Shown: positions 46,887 through 56,373, numbered from the stretch's first letter. The stretch: DNA of 64,000 nucleotides from Nostoc sp. 'Lobaria pulmonaria (5183) cyanobiont' (GCF_002949795.1 NZ_CP026692.1:3146545-3210544), one strand, 5' to 3'. Notes: generated by a model from the sequence alone, not told the origin. Numbers and translations: made by a program.

Positions 46887-47513
46887 ATGGGGCAGACACA
46901 GGAGCTAGGACAGATTATCATCCTGAATGGTGTTCCGCGATCGGGGAAATCGAGCATTGTCGCAGTGATTCAGGAGACATTTGATGGTCTATGGATGAAT
47001 TTGGGTGTTGATAGATTTATCCAAATGACTCCCGCACGATACCTGCCTGGGATCGGTCTGCGGCCAGGGGGAGAACGCCAGGACATCGAACCCCTTGTTC
47101 CCATTCTTTACAGCGCCATGTATGAGTCTATCGCTGCCCACAGCCGCTTGGGTGTAAATGTAGTGGTTGATGTCGGACACCATGATGCCTACGCAATAAA
47201 GCGGGGCATTGTGGCTGATAGTGCCCGACGTTTGAAAGGATTACCAGTCTTGTTTGTAGGCGTTCACTGCCCCATTGAGATTGTTATGGAACGACGACAA
47301 AACACGGGGTGGAACGTGGGAAGTACAGGCGACTCCCCGATGCCACATCCGGTTCAGTTCTGGCAACGTGAAGTTCATATCCCTGGCATCTATGACCTTG
47401 AAGTTGATACCTCTTTGTTAAGCCCAGGTGCGTGTGCCGAGATGATACGCCAGCACCTCGCAGATAGTCCAACACCGTCGGCATTCCAACGACTCGCTGC
47501 ACACTATACTTAA
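46887..47513 (+). CDS. Chloramphenicol-phosphotransferase-like kinase
   Basis: This 208-residue P-loop kinase has Walker A GVPRSGKSS (Gly15-Lys21), then NLGVDRFIQMTP, the NVVVDVGHHD strand (a likely catalytic Asp), VLFVGVHCPIEIVMERR and the C-terminal YDLEVDTSLLSP. These are marks of the CPT family of Streptomyces. Its natural substrate in cyanobacteria is unknown, so resistance should not be inferred. The start has GAGGAGCAATC upstream. It stands alone after psbA. Confidence 0.85.
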   Translation: MGQTQELGQIIILNGVPRSGKSSIVAVIQETFDGLWMNLGVDRFIQMTPARYLPGIGLRPGGERQDIEPLVPILYSAMYESIAAHSRLGVNVVVDVGHHDAYAIKRGIVADSARRLKGLPVLFVGVHCPIEIVMERRQNTGWNVGSTGDSPMPHPVQFWQREVHIPGIYDLEVDTSLLSPGACAEMIRQHLADSPTPSAFQRLAAHYT

Positions 47514-47627
47514 GCTGTAGTTATGAATGTGTTCACTATATTTGGTATGAATTTGTAAAGTGGGTGATTCTATAAGTTGAAAGTTGAAAGGGAAATTCAA
47601 GCCCTTTTCATTAATTCTCCAAAAAGT

Positions 47628-49124
47628 TTACTTAACTCGACAGAATTTGCGATCGCTATCACTCTGAGGATATTGCCAAGAATAGGCAAAGTGGCTAACT
47701 CCCTTAAGTTGGGGCGCAAATTGTCGAAGTGCCTGCATTTGCACTTCTAAGGATGGACGATTACTGACAGATTTTCCCCACTGACCAGCTAAAGCCGGGA
47801 TTATCTGCGTACCCGGTTTTGCCATACTCAAAACCCGTTGCACTTGCGACACGATACAACTAACATTACCGCAATTTCCATAAGCCATAGGATGCCACTC
47901 TAATGTACTGGGGAACCGATCCCAAGGTTGCAAACGGGAATCATACCCTTGTCCGACAGTTTGGTTGCCATTAGGAAAAAACACCACTCCCGTAGAAATA
48001 CCTTGCTGCTTTGCTGGGTAACTAGCGATGGTAACAAAATCTAGAATTCCTTGCATGGCGTGGGCAACTGCTAGCTGCCACAACTCCCATTGTAAAACTG
48101 GTTGTCTATCGGTTGCAGACAGGATTGACTTTTGTGCTAGTGGGATGCGTCCTTGCCAAAGGGGTTCCCCTTCCTGGGGATAAAGTTTATCAACTTCCGC
48201 TACATCTCCGACGCTGACGAATCCCCTACTCAAAAAGCGGCGAATCAAGTCCAGCCCTTTGTAATTCTGTGCGCGTTTAAATAAAGCTTCTTGGGTTGCG
48301 GGACTAAATAGCCATAAATCTGAAACTTTGGTGGCGATAGAATCACTTCCTGCTTGTCGCGGATAACGCACGTAATCCAATAACAAGCCATCTGGGCGAC
48401 GGCGCAAAACTTGTTGTACTAATTGGTAGTAGTCGCGTTTTGCTTGCAGGTTGTAGGGGTCGATAAATAGTTGAGAGCCATTATCTACCACATATAAACT
48501 TGTTTGACCTTTGCCATTACGAGCGATCGCACTTTCTCTATCTGGGCGCTGGGCGTAAGTATAGCCGAAATTTGTGGTAAACATCCAGGCATAGACCTTC
48601 AAACCACGTTGCCGACCTTTTTTAATTGCTGTAGCGAGTATATCGGTATTTTCTGCCCCTGGAGTGCGAATCACAGCAGGCCAAACCGTCGGGTTAGCTC
48701 TTGCTGGTAAAAGTACCTGCCCATCGTAAAATACTTCTATATAAACTTGGTTATAGCCACGATTAACAATCCGATCCATAATCTGATCGATTATTCCTGG
48801 CTGAATGTCGCAGGGATATAAGCGTAACCAAATGGCTTGGGTTTGCGGCCAAGTCCGAGAGCGACATTCCTTTAATTTCTGTGCTTGTTCTTGTATTATG
48901 CTTTGGTAGCGCGTTTGAGCATCTTGTTTGCCTTTGAGGGCTGACAAACGTAAGTTTTCTTTTTGTTGCGCCGTAGCTGATGATAACTGACAATACTCAG
49001 TTACTTGCGCCCTTGCTGGTTTGCTTCCCAAGTTTGGGAGCAACAAACTACTAGTAAAAACAACAGCGCATAAGCGCCGCCAAAATAATGTTGATCTTGC
49101 AACGTTCAAGGAACAGTTAGACAT
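47628..49124 (-). CDS. Family-10-like glycoside hydrolase (GHL10, DUF187), secreted
   Basis: The start ATG 49124 gives 498 residues with an N-terminal signal (FWRRLCAVVFTSSLLLPNLG then SKPARAQV, cleavage likely after ARA). The frame is open a further 32 codons upstream, to 49220. The TIM-barrel domain begins AIWLRLYPCDIQPGIIDQIM and has QVYIEVFYDGQVLLPA, KVYAWMFTTNFGY, LFIDPYNLQAKRDYYQLVQQ, LLLDYVRYPRQ (likely acid/base region), then LEWHPMAYGNCG and QIIPALAGQWG. Relatives act on extracellular glycans or are uncharacterised. Confidence 0.85.
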   Translation of the reverse strand: MSNCSLNVARSTLFWRRLCAVVFTSSLLLPNLGSKPARAQVTEYCQLSSATAQQKENLRLSALKGKQDAQTRYQSIIQEQAQKLKECRSRTWPQTQAIWLRLYPCDIQPGIIDQIMDRIVNRGYNQVYIEVFYDGQVLLPARANPTVWPAVIRTPGAENTDILATAIKKGRQRGLKVYAWMFTTNFGYTYAQRPDRESAIARNGKGQTSLYVVDNGSQLFIDPYNLQAKRDYYQLVQQVLRRRPDGLLLDYVRYPRQAGSDSIATKVSDLWLFSPATQEALFKRAQNYKGLDLIRRFLSRGFVSVGDVAEVDKLYPQEGEPLWQGRIPLAQKSILSATDRQPVLQWELWQLAVAHAMQGILDFVTIASYPAKQQGISTGVVFFPNGNQTVGQGYDSRLQPWDRFPSTLEWHPMAYGNCGNVSCIVSQVQRVLSMAKPGTQIIPALAGQWGKSVSNRPSLEVQMQALRQFAPQLKGVSHFAYSWQYPQSDSDRKFCRVK

Positions 49125-49461
49125 ACCTACCAGTAGATGAACAAATTCAAAATTCAAAAAAGTTTCAGACAGGGATTTAAACTCCGACTGTAACTTGCTT
49201 ACCACAGGGTAACTGAGCAAAGGCGAAGTGGCTCTAACTCTGAGCTACGTGTTGACGTTCGATCTTAAAGCCTTTAATCTGCGATAATAATCGATCCCAA
49301 CTCAAATAATTGTGGGCAACGTGTATCGAATTATATAGTTAAATACTAAGGGTTTTAAAACCTATTTTTTCAAGACTCCCAAAGGTCTATTTCTGTTGCC
49401 GTATTCTTTTATAGCGGTTCCCAGTGCATGAAGTAGATAGCAAAACTTCACCCGCAATGCG

Positions 49462-49670
49462 AATGCATCGGCTTGCATTCTTAATGCAGCGGCTCACATT
49501 GTTAATGCATCGGCTCGCATTGTTAATGCATCGGCTCGCATTGTTAATGCATCGGCTTGCATTCTTAATGCATCGGCTTGCATTCTTAATGCATCGGCTT
49601 GCATTCTTAATGCATCGGCTTGCATTGTTAATGCATCGGCTTGCATTCTTAATGCATTGGTCGCATTGTT
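49462..49670. repeat. Tandem array of ten 21-bp hairpin units
   Basis: Ten units of 21 bp (last one 20) each start AATGCA and carry TGCATT or CGCATT after a 6-8-base spacer, then CTT or GTT. The arms AATGC/GCATT pair in nine of ten units; unit 2 (49483-49503) breaks it. Because 21 is a multiple of three, the plus strand reads as repeats of MHRLAFL or MHRLALL. Confidence 0.9.
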
Positions 49671-49914
49671 ACAGCAGTTTTCAAGTAGATGAGCTACAAA
49701 ATGCAGAACTTAGGCATTAGACATAAAAAGTTTCTACTTCCTGCCTCCTGTCTCACTTCTCTTCTTAGGCTGCGCCAACGACTACGCTCAGTGACCACCT
49801 GCCTGGTTGTTGAGCGTAGTCCAAACACTGCCTTCTGCCTTGACAAACAAAATAGTCAGGAGTCAAAACTTGTGACACCTGACTATTGATGATGGAGTAA
49901 GCAATAGTTAATAG

Positions 49915-50313
49915 CTAACCGCCACGTTTCAACGCCGTCTCTACCTGCTGCAACTCTTTCTCTAGACGATTTTTGAGTTTTTCAGGTACGGGACGATTTG
50001 GATAAGAGCTGTAGTGTCCAGCAAGGGAATTGAGGGCTGTTCGTATAGTTGTAAACGAGCCAAGACCAGAAACAGAGTTAACTCGCTGGTAGCGAGCTGA
50101 AAAGTCATTAATTTTTTGACGCGCTTGTGCTTGAATTGCTGCTTTGTCTGGTGAATCTTGTGAAAGATCCAAAGCTTGTCTCATAATATTGACCACAGCT
50201 AAGGTGTCTTGACGATAATCCCCAGTCAAACTATCTGGACTGCCAGAACAACCCATTAAGCCGATAGCTACAACCAAAACCAGCGCAAGCAAACGCGACC
50301 AATAGCCCTTCAT
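49915..50313 (-). CDS. psb27: Photosystem II lipoprotein Psb27
   Basis: Psb27 binds the luminal CP43 side of assembling and repairing photosystem II and keeps the Mn cluster from loading early. The 132 residues begin with a lipoprotein signal (YWSRLLALVLVVAIGLMGCS, Cys at about 21) and then a four-helix bundle: GDYRQDTLAVVNIMRQALDL, RQKINDFSARYQRVNSVSGL, SFTTIRTALNSLAGHYSSYP and LKNRLEKELQQVETALKRGG. I chose the ATG at 50313 by analogy; ATG 50319 adds two residues. It is single on the minus strand, not linked to psbA. Confidence 0.93.
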   Translation of the reverse strand: MKGYWSRLLALVLVVAIGLMGCSGSPDSLTGDYRQDTLAVVNIMRQALDLSQDSPDKAAIQAQARQKINDFSARYQRVNSVSGLGSFTTIRTALNSLAGHYSSYPNRPVPEKLKNRLEKELQQVETALKRGG

Positions 50314-50412
50314 ATGCATTAAGTAAAACAATACTAAATCAACGTCCATCCTATCTTGAATTGGTAACTTGGGGATCAATTGAATGGGGAGTGGGGAGTG
50401 GGGAGTAAGGAG

Positions 50413-50432
50413 AGACGTGATTAATCGCGTCT
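50413..50432. repeat. Interspersed palindrome, copy 3
   Basis: AGACGTGATTAATCGCGTCT differs by one base from the perfect copy at 25001-25020. It lies between psb27 and the PAP2 gene. Confidence 0.7.
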
Positions 50433-50601
50433 GTACTAGGGAATTAGCAGTGCTGCTTCACTTCCTCAAAAGCACTCATCTACAAGCATCTTGGGCAAAA
50501 ATCAGGTGATTAAAAAATCTGATTGGACAATTATCGTCGCTATATTTTCTTTGCGAAGTTATGGAATTAGAGGTTGATAGGATTTAATCAACTAACTTTC
50601 C

Positions 50602-51282
50602 CTACCTCAATCTTTGCAATTTCAGCATCGTAATACATATCATCAGCCACAAAAAACCGACTCCATAACCTGCAATTATGTCTGTGGGCCAATGAACTCC
50701 TAAATATAAGCGGCTGATACCAATAGCTGCAATTAAAATAACTGTCAAACTGTAAATAACTTTGGCAAAATTAGGATAGTGAATTGCTAATTCGTAAGCA
50801 ATAAAACCATAAAGCACCATAGAACCTAGCGCATGACCACTAGGAAAACTAAAAGATTTTTCAGAAATCAAGCGATGCCACAATTCCGGACGAGGTTTAG
50901 AAAAAAACAACTTTAGTCCTGTATTTAAAATTAACCCTCCTAAGCAAGCAAATACAAAAGCTTTCGCTTCTTCTTGATCACGTCGCCACCAAAGTAACAA
51001 GATAGTAATGCCTGCAACTACAACCACTGTACTAGGATTTCCAATATTTGTAATAAACAGCATTAAATTATCTAAATTTGGATTGGCAAACTGATGTAGC
51101 CATAATAGAAAAGTAGTATCAAATTTAAAAGCATCTCCCTCTAAAACCTCTTCAGCCAGTTGTGCTAAAACAAAAAGTATTAACAGACAAATAGCAAGTC
51201 CAACAATACCAATTGTCGCAATTAAGGGAGCTAAACGAGGATGTATATGATGCAACCAGAAATTAGAAATTTGTCGGAGCAT
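50602..51282 (-). CDS. PAP2-family membrane phosphatase
   Basis: This 226-residue protein has six membrane helices and the three-part PAP2 signature: KLFFSKPRP (motif 1), FPSGHALGS (motif 2) and SRLYLGVHWPTDIIAGYGVG (motif 3, with the catalytic His). Such enzymes dephosphorylate undecaprenyl pyrophosphate or phosphatidate on the outer face of the membrane. The start is after an AATATTA-rich leader. Substrate not determinable by eye. Confidence 0.9.
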   Translation of the reverse strand: MLRQISNFWLHHIHPRLAPLIATIGIVGLAICLLILFVLAQLAEEVLEGDAFKFDTTFLLWLHQFANPNLDNLMLFITNIGNPSTVVVVAGITILLLWWRRDQEEAKAFVFACLGGLILNTGLKLFFSKPRPELWHRLISEKSFSFPSGHALGSMVLYGFIAYELAIHYPNFAKVIYSLTVILIAAIGISRLYLGVHWPTDIIAGYGVGFLWLMICITMLKLQRLR

Positions 51283-51435
51283 ACTTTAATATTATTCATC
51301 ACTCTGTGCCTCTGCGGTTGAAAAGCAATTTATTTAACCACAGAGGCGCAGAGAACACAGAGTAAGGAGATTGAAGGGTAATTTTTTTCCTAAGGAATAA
51401 GAATTAAATAACATACAATTTAATGTCCCTGACTT

Positions 51436-51490
51436 ACCTCACCCTCAATCCCTCTCCTTATAAAGGAGAGGGAAGCAAGATAGAGGATGA
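51436..51490. repeat. Short copy of the CCCTCACCC/GAGAGGG repeat
   Basis: CCCTCTCCTT ... AAGGAGAGGG forms one hairpin within a CCTCACCCT...GAGGATGA frame, a shortened relative of 18338-18440 and 45227-45312. It lies between the PAP2 and cofH genes. Confidence 0.7.
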
Positions 51491-51518
51491 AGTTTTGCAT
51501 TTTATTTAATCCACGTTC

Positions 51519-52661
51519 CTAACTCCTAATTTTATGATAGAGAGTATCTCGTTGTTGGTAAGGTTTTCCTAAAGAAGCGATCGCAGTTTGCAAGGTTTCC
51601 ACTTCCATACACGTACCACCCAAAGCACCTGCCATTGTAGTAATATGCTCCTCCATCAAAGTGCCGCCGATATCGTTGCAACCCCAAACTAAGGCTTCTG
51701 TCGCACCTGCAAGCCCCAGTTTTACCCAACTCTGCTGATGGTTGGGAATCCAATTACCTAAGTAAATCCGCGCTACAGCCCCTAATAGCAGTGCATCGGT
51801 TAAAACTGGTTGATCGCGTCCAACACGACGACGTAAGGATTTGGGTGCTTCTTGGCCAACAAAGGGTAATAAAATAAACTCCGTGATCCTGGCTGGATAT
51901 CCCTGATTGATGGCGGTTTTTTGGAGCGATCGCAATTTTTCTAAATGCCCGATTTGCTGTTCGTGGGTTTCAATATGCCCAGATAACATGGTGCTAGTGG
52001 TATGCAAGCCTAATTTGTGAGCGGTGCTAACAATTTCTAGCCAAGTGGCTGTGTCAATCTTCTCTGGACACAATATCCGTCTTACTTCATCGTCTAATAC
52101 TTCAGCTGCTGTTCCCGGCATTGAGCCAACACCAGCATCGCGCAAAGCAGTAATCACATCAGCATATTCCAGTCCGTCAAGTCTGGCGATAAATTGCACT
52201 TCTTGGGGAGAGAAAGCGTGTAAATGTATCTGAGGAAATTTCTGTTTGATGGTTTCTATAACTTTGAGATAATAGGGCAAAGATTTACCATTTATCTGCG
52301 CTTGTGGATTTAACCCCCCCTGCATACAGATTTCTGTCGCACCCCGTTGCACGGCATCTGTGGCTTTTTCCAAAATTTGCGCCGAATCTAACCAGTATGC
52401 ATCGGCATCGCCATTATCTCGACGGAAAGCACAAAAACTACAGTGCTGCTCACAAATGTTAGTAAAGTTGATATTACGGTTAATTATGTAGGTGACAGTA
52501 TCGCCTGCTTGAGTGTGGCGGAGTGTATCGGATGTAGTACGTATTGCTGCGATCGCCTCTGGCTCAGTTTGTTGTAACAATACCACTCCCTCTTCGGGGG
52601 ATAAGTCGTATCCCATCAAAGCACGTTCCAGAATTGTTTCAAACGCAATTTTTGTCAGCAT
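51519..52661 (-). CDS. cofH: Deazariboflavin (Fo) synthase subunit 2, CofH
   Basis: CofH is the radical-SAM half of Fo synthase that joins tyrosine to the diaminouracil intermediate; with CofG it forms the deazaflavin chromophore, used in cyanobacteria by 8-HDF photolyase/cryptochromes. The 380-residue length fits. The cluster motif CEQHCSFC binds the [4Fe-4S] (Cys70, Cys74, Cys77). Other marks are [44 protein letters not shown] and [19 protein letters not shown], followed by a [15 protein letters not shown] stretch. cofG is not in this window. Confidence 0.95.
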   Translation of the reverse strand: MLTKIAFETILERALMGYDLSPEEGVVLLQQTEPEAIAAIRTTSDTLRHTQAGDTVTYIINRNINFTNICEQHCSFCAFRRDNGDADAYWLDSAQILEKATDAVQRGATEICMQGGLNPQAQINGKSLPYYLKVIETIKQKFPQIHLHAFSPQEVQFIARLDGLEYADVITALRDAGVGSMPGTAAEVLDDEVRRILCPEKIDTATWLEIVSTAHKLGLHTTSTMLSGHIETHEQQIGHLEKLRSLQKTAINQGYPARITEFILLPFVGQEAPKSLRRRVGRDQPVLTDALLLGAVARIYLGNWIPNHQQSWVKLGLAGATEALVWGCNDIGGTLMEEHITTMAGALGGTCMEVETLQTAIASLGKPYQQRDTLYHKIRS

Positions 52662-53690
52662 TACTTTCTTAATTTCTCGGTAAATCTTAATTTTATGAGC
52701 TTGGAAATAATAAAATTATACTTAATAAATATACCAATTTCTAGAAAATCCTAAGCTCGAATAGAAGTTTTACCTTTAAAGCTATTGCAATCGCTTCCCT
52801 TGTCTTATCACACTACCTTTTTATAGTTTATACAATCTATTAACAAAAAAATAGTGTGGTTTGACCACAACTATTTTGATTGATTAATCTACATCTTTGG
52901 ATTAGCAGGAATCTTTAGTACAACTGTGATATTACTAATTTGCCCTTGCTTGTGGTTTTCGTCGATGTTGTATTAGCAATTCAATCGCCATACCAATACC
53001 GATAAAGGCTGTGAAGTAAAATAAACCAATCAATCAGATCTAAATTGGTGGTGCGATCGCTTTTATCTGCAACGCTACATCTGCGATCGATTATCTTGTT
53101 ACGGTATCCTTCACCTGTAGTAATAATTGTAGTTTTCTGCAATCGTGAAATATGAGACGAAGTACTTATTTTTAACCTTGTATAATTAATTTCAGTATAC
53201 CGAAAATTTAGTTCTGCGTTAGCAAAGCTCACCGTACCCCTACGGGGAAGCTACGCGTAGCGTCTCGCAGAGAAGGTATTGCTTTGTGATGGATAGTTTT
53301 ATACACAATTATTGTACAAAAAACCATATTATAAGATACATTTTTTAGAAATTTGTTGAGAAATTCAAGATAAGTAAAACTAATAAATTAACCAAAAAGG
53401 TAAGGGTAGCTCTCTCACCATCCGTGAGTAGGAAGCGACACGACTAGTCACACTTAGGACATAAGATTGCAATGTCTCTGTCATCTAGATAGGTTTTACT
53501 AAACCTTACGTCGGTGTTAATATAGGTAATCTTCATGAATGAAAACGAAATAGCTGGCTCAGTATACTAGTACGGCTCATACAGAGTCTTATTCATCTGT
53601 TTTCGGTGATTTACTGTTCACTGCTAACTGTAGAAGTCAGAATGCCTACCGAATCAATCATTAAATATCGTTTTATCTACGAGGTACAAA
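52662..53690. other. 1-kb intergenic region upstream of cbtB
   Basis: An interspersed repeat lies at 53216-53276 (CCGTACCCCTACGGGGAAGC and GTCTCGCAGAGAAGG). Closer to cbtB, 53410-53520 is rich in small stems (CTCAC...GTGAG, AGGTTT...AAACCT), which could be a structured leader, but I see no cobalamin riboswitch B12 box. No gene is supported. Confidence 0.45.
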
Positions 53691-53882
53691 ATGACAGTTC
53701 AATCTTCTAGTTCGGTTCAACAACAAGTCACCCGTCAAGTATTATCACTACCTGTACAATCAGCGCTTTATATTGCACTGTGTTCTTTGACTCTGTGGAC
53801 AATTTATTTCAGTACATACCCCGCTATCCATGACACAACTCATACTCTGCGTCACCACACACTGATGGTGAGTTGCCATTAG
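53691..53882 (+). CDS. cbtB: CbtB-like cobalt-transport-associated membrane protein
   Basis: The 63-residue protein has a polar N-terminus, one helix (about residues 24-42, ALYIALCSLTLWTIYFSTYP) and a His-rich tail (HDTTHTLRHHT...CH), which is the CbtB pattern: a small membrane protein usually paired with CbtA and predicted to take part in cobalt transport. CGAGGT precedes the ATG. CbtA is absent; instead a different membrane protein follows 38 nt downstream. Confidence 0.8.
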   Translation: MTVQSSSSVQQQVTRQVLSLPVQSALYIALCSLTLWTIYFSTYPAIHDTTHTLRHHTLMVSCH

Positions 53883-53920
53883 TTGATTGAGTCAATGATT
53901 AGCAGGAGTTTACAAATCAA

Positions 53921-55138
53921 ATGACTTTATTTAAGTGGTCTAGGCTGATCGGTCTGATTTGCACGCTCGGAATTGTTCTGTATGGTTGGATCGGACTTTC
54001 CCAATCTCCTCAACCATCGGTGCGGCTAACAACCAATCCACCGATTAATCAGGTTCAACCCCTTGAGGCTGAAGCCACTACAGTGTTAGGTTCGGGACAC
54101 TACAATCCGCCAGTGCAGCTGATGTTGCAAGCCGTAGATGCTCAAGGGCAATCTTTAAAGGATGCCAAAATCCACTTGCAATTGTTCACCCCTTCTAAAA
54201 ACCCCTGGTTCACAACAGATTTTCCGATCGTCGAGGGAACAAAGTTGTTGGATATTGAGGGCAATGCACCAACAGGTCAGTTGCAGGTTCAACAAACCCT
54301 GCCGATCCGGGGAACGTATCAACTCCAGGTAGCAGTTACTCCGCTCGTTGCCAATGCGTTTCAGCCGATTCAGCAAACGCTGACGCTGACGCTGCCTGAA
54401 AATCCCTTAAAGTTCCGCTACTTTGGCATCCTGGTTGTGATTTTGCTGGCAGTTGGGCTACTAGGAGGTTGGGTGATTGGGGGTAGACAACCTATTCAAC
54501 CGGGAGAAATTGCCCCGCAACAGGTGCGATTATTGTTAAGTGGATTGGTTGTGGTAGCGATCGCTGCACTCCTCTGGGTCAACATCAATGCTGAACTTGC
54601 CGAATCGCACCATACGATGTCGATGCCAGGCATGGGAGAAGAAGTTGCGCCCTCTAGTAAGCCCGCTAAATTGCAGTCTCAAGGACTTGATATGCAACTA
54701 TCGGGTGACGAGGGCGCAACGGTGGGTCAACCTGCCAGATTGCAGGTTAGCGTCAGTGATCCCAAAACCAGCCAACCCGTGACAGATGTAGTGTTCAAGG
54801 TAACAACCACCCAACTCGAAAATAATTGGCTGGCGTTTGCTTATCAGGGGACTCCAGACAGCAACGGAAAATTGGCGTGGGAGCAGGAGTTCTTTGACGG
54901 TGCCCCGCATAGCATTGTTGTCGAGGTTGCACCGCTTGCAAACGCAACCCGGCAATTTCAGCCATTCCAAGTTGCAGAGAATATTCCAGTCGAAGGTGTC
55001 GCTCCGCCGATGTCTGTACGGTTGATTTCGCTGACTTACTTCACCGGAATTGTGGTAATTGGTTTGCTACTGGGACTGTGGCTGCGACACAGGCAGACTC
55101 CCCGTACTGGGTTGACTTGGAGGCGTAGTGTTTCCTAA
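53921..55138 (+). CDS. Unnamed membrane protein with two beta-sandwich domains and a His/Met loop
   Basis: This 405-residue protein has about four hydrophobic segments: N-terminal (about residues 8-27), 164-187, 206-222 and 371-389. Between them are two extracytoplasmic beta domains of the FixH/YtkA-like kind (residues about 40-160 and 250-365; the second has LQVSVSDPKTSQPVTDVVFK). The loop before the second domain carries ESHHTMSMPGMGEE (about residues 227-240), a probable metal-binding site. It lies 38 nt after cbtB in the same direction, in the place of CbtA. No exact family recognised; a metal-handling role is inferred from context. Confidence 0.7.
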   Translation: MTLFKWSRLIGLICTLGIVLYGWIGLSQSPQPSVRLTTNPPINQVQPLEAEATTVLGSGHYNPPVQLMLQAVDAQGQSLKDAKIHLQLFTPSKNPWFTTDFPIVEGTKLLDIEGNAPTGQLQVQQTLPIRGTYQLQVAVTPLVANAFQPIQQTLTLTLPENPLKFRYFGILVVILLAVGLLGGWVIGGRQPIQPGEIAPQQVRLLLSGLVVVAIAALLWVNINAELAESHHTMSMPGMGEEVAPSSKPAKLQSQGLDMQLSGDEGATVGQPARLQVSVSDPKTSQPVTDVVFKVTTTQLENNWLAFAYQGTPDSNGKLAWEQEFFDGAPHSIVVEVAPLANATRQFQPFQVAENIPVEGVAPPMSVRLISLTYFTGIVVIGLLLGLWLRHRQTPRTGLTWRRSVS

Positions 55139-55231
55139 GTCAGTATCAAAGGGCGTTATTGCTATGCCATTCGGTTGTAAAAACATTTGCCCTTAGTTTC
55201 TTTGCCCAATGACCAAACAGGCTGATTGCCT

Positions 55232-55274
55232 AAAATCCATGTCGGATACTATTGAGTGTTCGACATGGATTTTT
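55232..55274 (+). terminator. Terminator between the membrane protein and DUF1636 genes
   Basis: AAAATCCATGTCG and CGACATGGATTTTT form a 13-bp stem around 16 bases, ending in a T run, 93 nt after the stop. DUF1636 may thus have its own promoter or be weakly read through. Confidence 0.8.
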
Positions 55275-55314
55275 ATAGATACAGCATGAGAACATTGAAC
55301 CCTACAATTTATCT

Positions 55315-55716
55315 ATGAATCATCAACACATTATATTCGTCTGCACGAGGTGTGGAAGTAGTCATCAAACAAAACAGTATGTTGCTAAAAGCGACGGTGA
55401 ACGGCTGCTAGAGAAATTACAAACCCTATATCATGATTGGATGTTGCAAGACGAGTTCTCGATTCAACCCGTTGAATGCATGGGTGTTTGTGACCAGGCT
55501 TGTGCAATTGCTTTCGTCTGTTTTAACAAACACACCTACTTATTCGGCGATCTGCCTGCTGATCCTGAATGTGTAGATAATACAGCAACTGCCGTACTTG
55601 ACTGTGCTAGTCAGTATCACGCCAAGCCGGATGGTTTGCTCCCATACGCCAAGCGCCCGGAACTGCTCAGAGCCGGAGCGATCGCACGGATTCCACCTCT
55701 GCCGCCGTGTCAATAG
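55315..55716 (+). CDS. DUF1636 metal-binding-like protein
   Basis: This 133-residue protein has paired cysteines in FVCTRCGSS (Cys10 and Cys13) and ECMGVCDQACAIAFVC (about 60-74), a thioredoxin-like [2Fe-2S] ferredoxin arrangement with four or more Cys. The family DUF1636 is often found near cobalt or cobalamin genes, including cbtB and cobW-like, which fits its place here. Acts probably in the cytoplasm. Function remains unproven. Confidence 0.85.
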   Translation: MNHQHIIFVCTRCGSSHQTKQYVAKSDGERLLEKLQTLYHDWMLQDEFSIQPVECMGVCDQACAIAFVCFNKHTYLFGDLPADPECVDNTATAVLDCASQYHAKPDGLLPYAKRPELLRAGAIARIPPLPPCQ

Positions 55717-55764
55717 ACATTTTACTCAGTTCCCTAAACACTTATGTAAGTATTTGTTGCTTTC

Positions 55765-55926
55765 ATGAGTAATGGCGTTCATTACCATTTAGAAAAATAT
55801 GAGGACTTGAATTCTTTAGAGTTGGATTTAAATAAAGCACTTCAAAACCAATTGCCAGAGGGCATCAGACAAAGACAACACAAAATTGCTATAGACTTTT
55901 ACTTAATTCTTTATGAACAAAATTAA
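55765..55926 (+). pseudogene. Transposase remnant (N-terminal fragment)
   Basis: A 53-codon frame ends in LNKALQNQLPEGIRQRQHKI and AIDFYLILYEQN. The pattern LNxALxxxLPxGxRxRxxxIAID...LIPY is that of IS transposases (ISH3/IS4-like) just before their catalytic domain. No inverted repeats or further transposase are seen, so it is a small fragment left by deletion. Confidence 0.5.
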
Positions 55927-56373
55927 TTAAAAATTAAAAATAGTCATATTACTAAGTATCGAAATTTTCTTTAAATGCGATGTATTTTATCTCTAAGCTA
56001 ATTAAATATCTTACACCTTACCAATAGTTTATTGCTGGCATTTAGTTCCTAAGTAATATGAGACGGATTGTTTGTAATCCAATTACTATTAAAGGATTAG
56101 TCAGATCAAGAATAGATACAAAAAAATATTTTATTTTTAACTTATTTATACTTTTTGTTTCAGTAAAAATACTATTTAAGGGAGAAAAATTGCCTAGAGT
56201 TTTGCAAGACAACTAATCACGGTAAAATCCCACAACCAAGAACGAAAAAGGAATACCCTACTCCCTATTTTCAGGACATCAAAATTATTGACAATAATTA
56301 CTAATTCATCTAAAATATTAAGAGTAATTGCAAATATTTTACAATCATTTAGCACTAACCGTAACTAAAAGTC
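55927..56373. other. AT-rich intergenic region before the iron cluster
   Basis: Long A/T tracts; no gene supported. It should contain the promoter and possibly Fur-type sites for the multicopper oxidase gene; none could be recognised with confidence. Confidence 0.45.

Noticed and set aside
46887..47513. Chloramphenicol resistance gene
   Set aside because: Only family similarity to CPT; nothing in the context indicates resistance, so it is called CPT-like only.
49424..49720. 98-codon frame reading MHRLAFL repeats
   Set aside because: It is the direct reading of the 21-bp tandem hairpin array; no ribosome site and no known protein of this type.
53380..53690. Cobalamin riboswitch upstream of cbtB
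   Set aside because: No B12-box-like conserved segment was found; only generic stems are seen.
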